NCBI GenBank assembly: GCA_027624235.1
Contig: JAQBYB010000027.1
Location: forward strand, 1-34,451
Reading direction: 5' to 3'
DNA from: Pseudomonadota bacterium
GTDB lineage: Bacteria > Pseudomonadota > Alphaproteobacteria > Rhodospirillales > Casp-alpha2
DNA length: 34,451 nt
Both the position numbers and the translations under genes were made by a program. Below the pieces are notes generated by a model that ran no database searches, was not told the origin of the DNA, and worked only from the letters and a program-made list of their open reading frames with translations. Shown here piece by piece: positions 1 through 7,510 of the stretch (positions are counted from its first letter, which is position 1; each line of letters begins with the position of its first letter).

Positions 1-417
1 CAGGCTGGCCCGGGCCAGCCCGCCCATGGCGCCGCGGGTGGCCATGGAGCGGATGAAAACGCCGTCGTCGCCGGTTAAACCGGTCATGCGGATGCGGTCG
101 CCCAAAATGGCGCCTCCAGAAAACGGGCTCGACGGGTCAATGGCGACAATGCCGACCTTGCGGCCATCGGCGCGGATCGCCTGCGCCAGTCTGCAAACCA
201 GGGTCGACTTGCCGCTACCCGGAACCCCGGTCAGCCCGACAACATGGGCGGACCCGGTGTGGCGGAAAATCTCGGTCATCGCCGCCCGGCTTTCAGGCTT
301 GGCCGCCTCGGCCATTGAAATCAGGCGCGCAATGGCGCGGACGCTGCCATTCAACGCGGCCTTAACCAAATCCAGACCGTTATCTGTTCGAGGGGACTTG
401 GAGGACTTGGCGGTCAT
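1..417 (-). CDS. meaB: MeaB/ArgK-family GTPase, B12-mutase chaperone (3' end beyond the window)
   Basis: N-terminal 139 codons of a G3E-type P-loop GTPase; the rest lies beyond the left edge. Residues 64-72 form the Walker A loop (GVPGSGKST), preceded by the beta strand HVVGLT. The segment around residues 94-111 (DPSSPFSGGAILGDRIRM) and RSMATRGAMGGLA near residues 123-134 are typical of MeaB/ArgK proteins. Family members load and protect adenosylcobalamin-dependent acyl-CoA mutases, using GTP hydrolysis to gate cofactor transfer. The start ATG overlaps the stop of the upstream ligase (ATGA at 417-414), so translation is probably coupled. A B12-binding mutase subunit two genes upstream supports the role. 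The partner could be a methylmalonyl-CoA or another acyl-CoA mutase; this fragment alone cannot decide. Confidence 0.93.
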   Translation of the reverse strand, partial: MTAKSSKSPRTDNGLDLVKAALNGSVRAIARLISMAEAAKPESRAAMTEIFRHTGSAHVVGLTGVPGSGKSTLVCRLAQAIRADGRKVGIVAIDPSSPFSGGAILGDRIRMTGLTGDDGVFIRSMATRGAMGGLARASL

Positions 418-1841
418 CGCCCTTGCTCCCCGTGCATCAGCGATTGGAACAGATCGCGGTCGTCAATGACGCGCCGGGCCTTGAAGTCGGTCCTGGGGAT
501 GGCGTCCGAGGTGACGATTTCGACCCGCGCCCGGACGCCCAGGACCCGGCTGAGATCCTTTTCCGCCTGTTCGCGGAGCCGGGCGACGGCGTCCGCGCCC
601 TGGGCGAAAATATCCTTGCCCGCATCCATGCGCACCAGCAGTTCGTCCATGGCGCCGTCGCGCGTGATGATGATCCGGTGTTCGCCGCCGTATCCGGGAA
701 GTTCGTTCAAGACACCGTCGATGGCGCTGGGATAAATGTTTTCGCCGCGGACCTGGAACATGTCGTCGATGCGCCCGTAGATACCGTCGGGCAGGCGCGG
801 ATAGGTGCGCCCGCACGGATTGTCGGAACCGTCGGTCCAATGGGTCAGGTCGCCCGACACCAATCGGATCATCGGTTGCGATGTCCGCTCAAGGTGGGTG
901 TAGACCGGCGTCCCCTGCCCGCCCCAACCGACCCGGGTTAGGGTGTCGGGATCGCAGACCTCGGTATAGACCATGTCCTGCCACAACAGCATCCCATCGG
1001 TTTCCTTGCTGCCGGCGGCGTTCATCCACGGGGTCATTTCCGCCATCGTGCCGGAATCGATCACCTGGGCCGCGTAGGCATCCTCAATCCGGCTTTTTAT
1101 GCTCGGGATCGAAGCCCCGGGCTCGCCGGAGAAGAACAACAGATCGAGCCCGAAATCCTTTGGCTCAATCCCCTCGGCCAAGGCGGTTTCGGCAAGATGC
1201 AGGGCATAGCTGGGCGTTCCGTAGAACGCCTTCGGCTTGGTCAGTTGCAGCCACATGGCGGCGCGCGCCGTCATCCCCGCCGCCCCGGCGCCGAAGGGAA
1301 AACTTTTCGCCCGCAACCGCTCGGCCCCGATCAGCGTCCCCCACGACCCCATGTAGAGGCTGAACACGGTGCCGATGAAGATGATGTCGCCGGGCCTGAG
1401 CCCCATCCCCCACATGACGCGGGCCTGGTTGTTGGCGATGGTACGCCAGTCTTCGCGACCGATGGCGAACGCCGTCGGCCTGCCGGTGGTTCCGGACGTG
1501 CCGTGGATGTGGTGGACCTCGGACTCCGGGATGCACAGGTAATCGCCGAAAGGTTCGTTTTCGGCTTGGGACTGGCGCAACTCGGCCTTGGTCACCACCG
1601 GGACTCGCTCGAAATCCTCCAGGCTGTTGATATGGTCGGGGTGGATGCCTGCCTCGTCCCACTTGCGGCGGTAAAAGGGCGCGTTGTCGTAGGCGTAGTG
1701 CATGACCTCACCCAGCCGCTTGATGATCGCCGCCTCCCTGTCGCCCGGCGCCATCGTCTCGCGCTTGGGAAACCAATAGCGGCTGTCCGCTTCCGGCATA
1801 TAGCCGGCGTCGTAATTGGGGGGAAAGGACCAAGATTCCAT
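414..1841 (-). CDS. PaaK-type acyl-CoA ligase (phenylacetate-CoA ligase family)
   Basis: 475-residue AMP-forming acid:CoA ligase. The ATP-binding signature HGTSGTTGRPT is at residues 113-123. A YGTPSY segment and a DSGTMAEMTPW segment follow in mid-protein, and the C-terminal hinge GRIDDMFQVRGENIYP closely matches PaaK family proteins. Such enzymes adenylate a carboxylic acid and transfer it to CoA in the cytoplasm. The gene lies 9 bp after a B12-binding mutase subunit and overlaps the MeaB-type GTPase by 4 bp. This resembles the ligase-mutase-MeaB sets used for 2-hydroxyisobutyrate and similar branched acids, so the substrate may be a short branched or hydroxy acid rather than phenylacetate. 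Substrate is inference; the family assignment is strong. Confidence 0.9.
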   Translation of the reverse strand: MESWSFPPNYDAGYMPEADSRYWFPKRETMAPGDREAAIIKRLGEVMHYAYDNAPFYRRKWDEAGIHPDHINSLEDFERVPVVTKAELRQSQAENEPFGDYLCIPESEVHHIHGTSGTTGRPTAFAIGREDWRTIANNQARVMWGMGLRPGDIIFIGTVFSLYMGSWGTLIGAERLRAKSFPFGAGAAGMTARAAMWLQLTKPKAFYGTPSYALHLAETALAEGIEPKDFGLDLLFFSGEPGASIPSIKSRIEDAYAAQVIDSGTMAEMTPWMNAAGSKETDGMLLWQDMVYTEVCDPDTLTRVGWGGQGTPVYTHLERTSQPMIRLVSGDLTHWTDGSDNPCGRTYPRLPDGIYGRIDDMFQVRGENIYPSAIDGVLNELPGYGGEHRIIITRDGAMDELLVRMDAGKDIFAQGADAVARLREQAEKDLSRVLGVRARVEIVTSDAIPRTDFKARRVIDDRDLFQSLMHGEQGR

Positions 1842-1850
1842 GATGCTGGG

Positions 1851-2285
1851 TCAATATGGCCTTAAGGCCTGCGCCAAGCCGCGTCCGGCGGCGACTTGAC
1901 GGAGCGTGGAAACGATCTCGTCGGGAGCGGAGTCCTGCAACAGCACTTCGGCGACGCCGAGCTTTTTCAGTTTCACGACATCATCATCGGGGATAACGCC
2001 GCCGACGACGACTCTGATATCAGCGGCGCCCGCGGCCTTCAATTGTTTAAGAATTTCGGGGATGATGGTCATGTGCGCGCCGGACAGCAGGCTGACACCG
2101 AGAATATCGACATCTTCCTGGACCGCCGCCTGGACGACTTCCGCGGGCGTACGATGAAGCCCGGTATAGACCACATCCATGCCGGCATCGCGGAGGCTGC
2201 GGGCGACCACCTTGACGCCCCTGTCATGGCCATCCAGCCCGACCTTGGCCAGCAATACTCTAATGATGCCGGTTTCCTGTTTCAC
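1851..2285 (-). CDS. Stand-alone B12-binding small subunit of an acyl-CoA mutase (HcmB/IcmB-like)
   Basis: 144-residue protein consisting only of the cobalamin-binding Rossmann-like domain. The DxHxxG motif is present as DGHDRG at residues 18-23, with His20 the expected lower axial ligand of cobalt. The later SxL (Ser65-Leu67) and GG (95-96) elements are also in place. In methylmalonyl-CoA mutase this domain is usually fused to the large chain. A separate subunit of this size is typical of isobutyryl-CoA, 2-hydroxyisobutyryl-CoA and pivalyl-CoA mutases, which pair it with a separate catalytic subunit. That large subunit is not in the window and would be expected beyond the left edge. Neighbours on the same strand lie 15 bp (upstream) and 9 bp (downstream) away, consistent with one operon. 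Confidence 0.92.
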   Translation of the reverse strand: MKQETGIIRVLLAKVGLDGHDRGVKVVARSLRDAGMDVVYTGLHRTPAEVVQAAVQEDVDILGVSLLSGAHMTIIPEILKQLKAAGAADIRVVVGGVIPDDDVVKLKKLGVAEVLLQDSAPDEIVSTLRQVAAGRGLAQALRPY

Positions 2286-2300
2286 CGGATCCTTGCCTCC

Positions 2301-2843
2301 CTAATTTTTGCCAACGACGCCGATGCCGATCTTAAGGTATTCCTGGGCCATCTCCCAGTATTCCGGCGGCACGCGGTCGATCATCTGGTTTTCCTGGTCG
2401 CCGCAGTCGCGCACATAACGCGCCGGGGTTCCAGCCCACAATTGGCCGGCCAATACCCTTTTGCCAGGCGGCACCAGGGCCCCGGCGGCAACCATGGCGC
2501 CGGTTTCGACAACCGCGCCGTCCATGACGCAGGCCTGCATGCCGACGAAGCTCCGGTCTTCGAGGGTGCATGCGTGGATGACCGCCGAATGGCCGATGGT
2601 GACGCTGTCGCCGATGAAGGTGCCGTATTTTTGGCTGTCCACGTGGACGACGGTGAGGTCCTGAATATTGACCCGCTTGCCGATGCGGATGATGTTCATG
2701 TCGCCGCGCACCAGACAGCCGAACCAGATGTTGGACTCCGCCCCGATCTCGACGTCGCCGATTACGGTCGCCGTCGGCGCCAGGAAAACGCTCGGATCAA
2801 TGCTCGGCAAGGCGCCTTTGAAGGGCAGAATGTTATTGGCCAA
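2301..2843 (-). CDS. Gamma-carbonic-anhydrase/PaaY-like left-handed beta-helix protein
   Basis: 180-residue hexapeptide-repeat protein with imperfect LbH repeats through about residues 10-140 (for example IGDVEIGAESNIW and GDSVTIGHSAVIH) and a C-terminal helix. His67, His85 and His90 fall where the three zinc ligands of gamma-class carbonic anhydrases lie, so a trimeric metalloprotein is likely. Relatives include YrdA, CaiE and PaaY. PaaY is an acyl-CoA thioesterase, which would suit the acyl-CoA genes next to it. The gene is 12 bp downstream of the alpha/beta hydrolase and 15 bp upstream of the B12 subunit, so it belongs to the same transcript. Carbonic anhydrase, thioesterase or assembly roles cannot be separated by eye. 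Confidence 0.87.
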   Translation of the reverse strand: MANNILPFKGALPSIDPSVFLAPTATVIGDVEIGAESNIWFGCLVRGDMNIIRIGKRVNIQDLTVVHVDSQKYGTFIGDSVTIGHSAVIHACTLEDRSFVGMQACVMDGAVVETGAMVAAGALVPPGKRVLAGQLWAGTPARYVRDCGDQENQMIDRVPPEYWEMAQEYLKIGIGVVGKN

Positions 2844-2855
2844 GGCTTCGCTCCT

Positions 2856-3557
2856 TCATGTTTCAAGCCAGTCGCGCATGGCGGCGTTGACGGCATCGGG
2901 GCATTCCAGCGGCGCCAGATGACCACAGTCCTCAATGACTACAAGCCGAGCGCCGGGGATCGCCGCCGCTATTTCCTCATGACCGGAGAGCGGCGTCAAG
3001 GCGTCCTGGCGTCCGCACAGGACCAGGGTCGGGCAGGCAATGTTCTTCAGGGCGGCGGTGAGGTCGGGCCGGTTGAGGATAGCGGTTTGCTGGCGGACGA
3101 ATGCGGCCGCGCCGACGTGGGCGGCGGACGCCTTGATGACATCGGTGAGGGCATCGTCCTTGAGCCGGTCCGCGTGGATCAAATACGGCAGCAGCTTGTT
3201 GGTGACGCCTTTGAACCCGCCCATACCCAGTTGGGCGATGAAGCCCTTGCGCTGTTTCACCCTGTCGGGCGTGTCGGCGGTGGCCGATGTATCCAGCAAG
3301 GCAAGACGCGCCACCCGATCCGGGGCTTGGCGCATTATTTCCTGGGCCACGTAACCGCCCATGGACAAACCGGCGAGGGCGAATTTGGCGGGGGCGTCGG
3401 CCAATACCCGCTTGGCCATATCCTCAATGCTTGAATCACGGGTCATGTCGGCGACGGTGATATCAGCGATATCGGCGAGCCCCCTCGACTGATGCGCCCA
3501 CAACGCCTTGTCGCACAACAGGCCGGGAAGCAGGATTAAAGGCGTCTTGGCGATCAT
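2856..3557 (-). CDS. Alpha/beta-fold hydrolase
   Basis: 233-residue alpha/beta hydrolase and apparently the first gene of the five-gene minus-strand operon. The oxyanion-hole strand is LILLPGLLCD near the N-terminus. The nucleophile elbow is GLSMGG with Ser65, the acid is Asp185 in CGRQDALTP, and the catalytic histidine is His213 in DCGHLAP, a complete triad. There is no signal peptide, so it is cytoplasmic. The family covers esterases, lactonases, haloalkane-type hydrolases and acyl-CoA thioesterases. With a CoA ligase and B12 mutase parts downstream, release of a free acid from an ester, or a thioesterase step, is plausible but unproven. Confidence 0.88.
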   Translation of the reverse strand: MIAKTPLILLPGLLCDKALWAHQSRGLADIADITVADMTRDSSIEDMAKRVLADAPAKFALAGLSMGGYVAQEIMRQAPDRVARLALLDTSATADTPDRVKQRKGFIAQLGMGGFKGVTNKLLPYLIHADRLKDDALTDVIKASAAHVGAAAFVRQQTAILNRPDLTAALKNIACPTLVLCGRQDALTPLSGHEEIAAAIPGARLVVIEDCGHLAPLECPDAVNAAMRDWLET

Positions 3558-3606
3558 GGCGGCACGGTAGCCGATCCGGCATGCCCGGCCAAGGGCTCGG
3601 GAATCA

Positions 3607-3634
3607 TTGACTTAAGGCTGGGAAAGCCTAAACT
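3607..3634 (+). promoter_or_regulatory. Candidate sigma70-type promoter for the DEAD-box helicase
   Basis: TTGACT (3607-3612) and TAAACT (3629-3634) are separated by 16 bp in the divergent gap between the hydrolase operon and the helicase, about 70 bp before the helicase start. The -35 box is close to consensus and the -10 box is weaker. No mapped start supports it. Confidence 0.35.
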
Positions 3635-3705
3635 CCGGCCACTTTGAAAATAGACAACAATAATCATACGGGCGCCCAGTTCGCCCCCGGTCAGAATCAA
3701 CCCTC

Positions 3706-5220
3706 ATGAGCTTCGCAAGTCTTGGATTGAGTGATGAGGTCCTGCGCGCCATTGCCGACGCGGGCTACACCGAGCCCACGCCGATTCAGGAACAGGCCAT
3801 CCCCGTGGTGTTCATGGGCCGCGACATTCTCGGCTGCGCCCAGACCGGCACCGGCAAGACGGCGGGCTTTACCCTGCCGATGATCGATATCCTCGCCGCC
3901 GGCAAGGCCAAGGCACGGATGCCGCGTTCGCTGATTTTGGAACCGACGCGGGAACTGGCGGCCCAGGTCGCGGAAAGCTTCGATACCTACGGCAAATACC
4001 ACAAGCTCAACAAGGCGCTGCTGATCGGCGGCCACACCATGAACGACCAGATCAAGACCATCGACAAGGGCGTTGATGTCTTGATCGCAACCCCGGGGCG
4101 GCTGCTCGACCTGTTCGATCGCGGCCACCTGTTGATGCATGACGTTAAAATTCTGGTCATCGACGAAGCCGACAGGATGCTGGACATGGGTTTTATTCCC
4201 GATGTCGAGAAGATCGTCGGGATGCTGCCGAAAATTCGCAACACGCTTTTCTTTTCGGCGACCATGCCGCCGGAAATTCGCCGACTGGCCGACAAATTCC
4301 TGATGAACCCGAAGGAAATTTCCGTCGCCCCCCCGTCAACGATGGCGGCAACCATCACCCAGGGCCTGATCATGGTCAAACACCAGGACGGCAGACGTCC
4401 CGGTGGCGGTCAAAAAGAAAAACGCGACGCCCTTCGCCGCCTCATCAAAAAAGAAGCCCCCCGTAACGCGCTTATTTTCTGCAACCGCAAACGCGACGTC
4501 GATGTTGTTTGTAAGTCGTTGAATCAACACGGTATCGTCGCCAGCCGCCTGCACGGTGACATGTCCCAGCCGGAGCGGACCGAAACTCTGGCTAAATTCA
4601 AATCCGGCGATATCAAATTTGTGGTCTGTTCCGATGTCGCCGCCCGCGGCCTGGATATCCCGGATATGAGCCATGTTTTCAACTTCGATGTGCCGATCCA
4701 CGCCGAAGATTACGTGCATCGCATCGGTCGCACCGGCCGCGCCGGACGCCCTGGCCGAGCCTTAACCATCGCCACGCCCGAGGACGGCAAGTATCTGGCC
4801 GCCATTAAAGAGATGGCCGGCAACGAAATTCCGAAGTATGACCTGAACGGGAATGCCGGCGCTACGCCAAAGTCTGCGAACAATACCGCCGCCCCCTCAT
4901 CGCCCGGCGAGCCCGCCCCCAAGGAAAGCGCTCGCCGGGAAAGGAACCCCGCCGTGTCCCCTGCGGCTTCAACACCGGCCGGTGTTACGCCCAAGGTTGC
5001 CGCCACGGAAACGCCTGCTGTTGTTGCCCCGGTTGCCGCCGGGCCGGTGAAAACGGAGCCCGTAACAAAACCGAACCCCGTCAAGAAGCAGGCCCGCCCC
5101 CAGGCGAAAAAAAAACCTGATAGCGACAACGGCGAGCAGAACAATGCCCCGGTTAAAGGGCTCGGCGATCACATGCCGGCCTTCCTGATGGCTTCGCCGC
5201 CGAAGGGCAAATCAAAATAA
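3706..5220 (+). CDS. DEAD-box ATP-dependent RNA helicase (RhlE-like)
   Basis: 504 residues with a complete two-domain helicase core: Q motif around YTEPTPIQ (21-28), motif I AQTGTGKT (45-52), Ia PTRELA (80-85), motif II DEAD (153-156), motif III SAT (184-186) and motif VI HRIGRTGRAGR (338-348). Residues after about 385 form a low-complexity tail rich in Ala, Pro and Lys, ending in a basic segment (KKQARPQAKKKP), as in RhlE-type proteins where such tails bind RNA. Likely roles are ribosome assembly, RNA decay or cold adaptation. The gene is divergent from the hydrolase operon and convergent with the Old Yellow Enzyme gene, 20 bp away; the small stem GCCGC/GCGGC at 5235-5249 might help termination. 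No clear Shine-Dalgarno is visible before the ATG. Confidence 0.95.
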   Translation: MSFASLGLSDEVLRAIADAGYTEPTPIQEQAIPVVFMGRDILGCAQTGTGKTAGFTLPMIDILAAGKAKARMPRSLILEPTRELAAQVAESFDTYGKYHKLNKALLIGGHTMNDQIKTIDKGVDVLIATPGRLLDLFDRGHLLMHDVKILVIDEADRMLDMGFIPDVEKIVGMLPKIRNTLFFSATMPPEIRRLADKFLMNPKEISVAPPSTMAATITQGLIMVKHQDGRRPGGGQKEKRDALRRLIKKEAPRNALIFCNRKRDVDVVCKSLNQHGIVASRLHGDMSQPERTETLAKFKSGDIKFVVCSDVAARGLDIPDMSHVFNFDVPIHAEDYVHRIGRTGRAGRPGRALTIATPEDGKYLAAIKEMAGNEIPKYDLNGNAGATPKSANNTAAPSSPGEPAPKESARRERNPAVSPAASTPAGVTPKVAATETPAVVAPVAAGPVKTEPVTKPNPVKKQARPQAKKKPDSDNGEQNNAPVKGLGDHMPAFLMASPPKGKSK

Positions 5221-5240
5221 ATCCATACCGCTACGCCGCC

Positions 5241-6326
5241 TTAAGCGGCTTTGATGTGAAACGCCGGATAATCCGTGTATCCAGCCTCACCACCACCATA
5301 AATGGTTTCAGGATTGGCTGTGCTGAGCGCCCTGGCTAAGGCCAACCGTTCAACCAAATCCGGGTTGGCGATAAAGGGATTGCCGAAGGAAACCAGATCG
5401 GCGGCGCCTGTGGTCAGGGATAAGTGGGCGCGCTCAGCGTCGTATCCGCCATTGGCTATATAGGTGCCGTAAAAGGCATTCCTCAGTTTTTGCCAGTTAA
5501 ACTTGGCTTCGCTTCCGGCCATGTCAGTCTCATAGACATGCAGGTAGGCCAAGCCAAAACGATTCAGTTCACCGACGATGGCGCCAAAGGTGGCCTCGGG
5601 GTCGGTATCGGATATGTCGTTGTAGGAATTCACCGGCGACAGGCGCACGCCGACCCGGTCCCCACCCCAGATTTTGGTAACAGATTCGGTGACCTCGGCC
5701 AGTAACCGGGCGCGATTTCGGCGCGATCCACCATACTTATCGGTCCGGAAATTAGTACCGTCGCGCAAAAACTGATCCAGCAAATAGCCATTTCCGGCGT
5801 GAATTTCGACACCATCAAAACCCGCCATCAGGGCGTTTTCAGCGGCACTTCGGTATTGACCGATAATTCCCGGAATTTCCTTGGTTTCCAGGGCTCGGGG
5901 CGTAACGAAGGGCTTCATACCCTCGCCGGTTATTGCCTGCCCCCTGGGTTTGATGGCGGACGGCGCCACCGGCAGGGCGCCGTCTTCCTGCAACAAGGGG
6001 TGGGAAATTCGGCCGACGTGCCAAAGTTGGAGGAAAATTCGACCGCCCTGGTCATGCACCGCCTTGGTGACCCGTTGCCACCCCTTGATTTGTTCCGGCG
6101 AGTGAATCCCCGGTGTCGAGGGATAACCGACACCCTGTGGCGATACCTGCGAAGCCTCGGTGATGATCAGACCGGCGGAAGCCCGCTGGGCGTAGTACTC
6201 GGCATTCATGGCCTGGGGAACATTTCCCGCACCGGCCCGATTGCGCGTCATCGGCGCCATCACGATCCGGTTGGCAAGGGTATAGGGGCCGAGTTCATAA
6301 GCGCTAAAAATCGGAGTCGCCGTCAT
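5241..6326 (-). CDS. Old Yellow Enzyme family alkene reductase (NemA-like)
   Basis: 361-residue FMN-dependent TIM-barrel oxidoreductase. The N-terminal strand NRIVMAPMTRNRA (19-31) and QLWHVGR (100-106) are FMN-site signatures. The substrate-binding motif EIHAGNGYLLDQFL carries the His-x-x-Asn-x-Tyr arrangement of OYE active sites. Enzymes of this class reduce activated alkenes, maleimides, quinones and nitro compounds with NAD(P)H in the cytoplasm. It is last in a same-strand series TetR - glutaredoxin - OYE, with gaps of 78 and 52 bp. A TetR-type operator candidate lies before the glutaredoxin gene. This suggests induction by reactive electrophiles, as for E. coli nemRA, although the exact inducer is unknown. 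Confidence 0.93.
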   Translation of the reverse strand: MTATPIFSAYELGPYTLANRIVMAPMTRNRAGAGNVPQAMNAEYYAQRASAGLIITEASQVSPQGVGYPSTPGIHSPEQIKGWQRVTKAVHDQGGRIFLQLWHVGRISHPLLQEDGALPVAPSAIKPRGQAITGEGMKPFVTPRALETKEIPGIIGQYRSAAENALMAGFDGVEIHAGNGYLLDQFLRDGTNFRTDKYGGSRRNRARLLAEVTESVTKIWGGDRVGVRLSPVNSYNDISDTDPEATFGAIVGELNRFGLAYLHVYETDMAGSEAKFNWQKLRNAFYGTYIANGGYDAERAHLSLTTGAADLVSFGNPFIANPDLVERLALARALSTANPETIYGGGEAGYTDYPAFHIKAA

Positions 6327-6378
6327 AGTATATTCCTTTTAATTTCAAAGTATTGATAAACTTTTTTGATAAATTGAT

Positions 6379-6714
6379 TCAAGCCGCCAGCAGTGCAGCG
6401 GCATCGATGTCAAGCCGCCTGGCGAAGGCCCCGGAGGCGACGATGGCCTTGAGGTCGTCATAGCCGCCGATCTTTTCGCCGTCGATGAAGATTTGTGGAA
6501 CAGAGGTGCGCCCGGAGCGGTCAATCATCTCCGCCTCCAGCACCCGATCACTGGTCACGTCGATGACGGTGAATGGAACGCCGTTATCACTCAACAGCGC
6601 CAGCGCCCTTCGGCTGTACGGGCACCAGGACTTGAAATAAATCTCGATCCTGGGCGCGACGACTGTGCCTTGGTCCGCCGAAGATGAACGGGTAAGCGTC
6701 TTGTCTGTGTTCAT
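6379..6714 (-). CDS. Glutaredoxin with a CPYS active site
   Basis: 111 residues from the chosen ATG at 6714, which has a GGAG Shine-Dalgarno 8 bases upstream; an ORF with start codons at 6732 and 6735 is open but lacks such a site. The thioredoxin-fold domain runs from about residue 22. The active site is Cys31-Pro-Tyr-Ser34, followed by the TSVPQIF glutathione-binding loop and GGYDDL. The second cysteine of the classical CPYC is serine, so a monothiol mechanism (deglutathionylation or glutathione transfer) is expected. A roughly 20-residue N-terminal extension is polar. It sits between a TetR regulator and an Old Yellow Enzyme and directly follows a palindromic operator, which argues for an oxidative or electrophile-stress role. 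Confidence 0.9.
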   Translation of the reverse strand: MNTDKTLTRSSSADQGTVVAPRIEIYFKSWCPYSRRALALLSDNGVPFTVIDVTSDRVLEAEMIDRSGRTSVPQIFIDGEKIGGYDDLKAIVASGAFARRLDIDAAALLAA

Positions 6715-6743
6715 TTTTCGCTCCATTTGCATCAATGCTTATT

Positions 6744-6757
6744 GGACCAATTGGTCC
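6744..6757. promoter_or_regulatory. Palindromic operator upstream of the glutaredoxin gene
   Basis: GGACCAATTGGTCC is a perfect 14-bp palindrome located 30 bp before the glutaredoxin start codon. A near-identical palindrome lies upstream of the adjacent TetR gene, so both are probably bound by that regulator. The GACC/GGTC half-sites resemble those described for NemR-type repressors. Confidence 0.7.
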
Positions 6758-6792
6758 TAAATATCCAAAAAAAATGTATCTAAATCAACGGC

Positions 6793-7374
6793 CTAGCCCA
6801 ATACCGAAAGGGTTGTTTTGCAGATGTCGGTAAGAGTTTCCCGATCCGGGTTGGCCTTGCCGATGACCAATAGCCCGTTGAGGCTGCTGGTCAGGAACCG
6901 GGCCAGGGCGCGGGCGTCTTTATCGGTGGCGATGTCCCCTTCTGACTGACCGCGTAGGACGAGGGAAAAAAAAGCATCTTCCATCAGGCTGATCCCGCCA
7001 TCGATCAACTTCGCCGCCTTGGGGTCATGAAGGGCGACCTCGACGGCACAGTTATTGAGATAACAGCCCCGCTGCCCACCTGCTTCGGCCATTCGGTTGA
7101 CGGCCCTGTCGAACATCGATTCAATCAACTTACGGGCCGGGGAGTCCAAGCCGGCAACCCCGGAAAACTGGGCCGTCATCGTCTTTTTGTAATGTTCGAT
7201 CGTCGCCAGAAACACCTCATGTTTGCAGCCGAAGGTGTCGTAAAAACTGCTCTTGGAAAGCCCCATGGCATCGAGAAGATCGCAAAGCGATGTCGCCTCG
7301 TAGCCTTTGGTCCAGAATACCTGCATCGCCTGACTCAAGGCTTCGGTGGTATCGAATTCGCGGGGCCGGGCCAT
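6793..7374 (-). CDS. TetR/AcrR-family transcriptional regulator
   Basis: 193 residues. The N-terminal TetR domain has a helix-turn-helix at about residues 29-48, ending in the typical GLSKSSFYDTFGCKHEVF. The C-terminal ligand domain includes a GCYLNNCA segment; cysteines at 31, 50 and in this segment could sense electrophiles or oxidants, as in NemR. An AGGCGG Shine-Dalgarno precedes the ATG. A 24-bp imperfect palindrome is 65 bp upstream of the gene and a matching 14-bp palindrome precedes the next gene. This suggests autorepression plus repression of the glutaredoxin and Old Yellow Enzyme genes. The effector is inferred only from the neighbours. Confidence 0.92.
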   Translation of the reverse strand: MARPREFDTTEALSQAMQVFWTKGYEATSLCDLLDAMGLSKSSFYDTFGCKHEVFLATIEHYKKTMTAQFSGVAGLDSPARKLIESMFDRAVNRMAEAGGQRGCYLNNCAVEVALHDPKAAKLIDGGISLMEDAFFSLVLRGQSEGDIATDKDARALARFLTSSLNGLLVIGKANPDRETLTDICKTTLSVLG

Positions 7375-7438
7375 CGTATATCCGCCTCATTCCTAAAAAA
7401 AATCGGTTCAGTTCGTTTGAACCTCCCCCTTTATACAC

Positions 7439-7462
7439 ATTACGGACCAATTAGTCCATAAT
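7439..7462. promoter_or_regulatory. Palindromic operator upstream of the TetR gene
   Basis: A 24-bp palindrome with two mismatched pairs and core GGACCAATTAGTCC (7444-7457), flanked by ATTA and TAAT arms. Its core differs by one base from the perfect palindrome at 6744-6757. Its position about 65 bp before the regulator start fits autoregulation. Confidence 0.68.
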
Positions 7463-7510
7463 TTTTTTCAACCCCACCATAAACGGCAAAGTAACAATTA
7501 TTTTAAAGGC

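Noticed and set aside
26-469. Open plus-strand frame of 147 codons over the MeaB region
   Set aside because: The opposite strand encodes a clear GTPase with Walker A; this frame has a proline/methionine-rich sequence unlike any protein and is a GC-driven shadow.
1896-3434. 512-codon plus-strand open frame opposite the B12, gamma-CA and hydrolase genes
   Set aside because: It spans three recognised genes on the other strand and contains no domain; long antisense frames are usual at this GC content.
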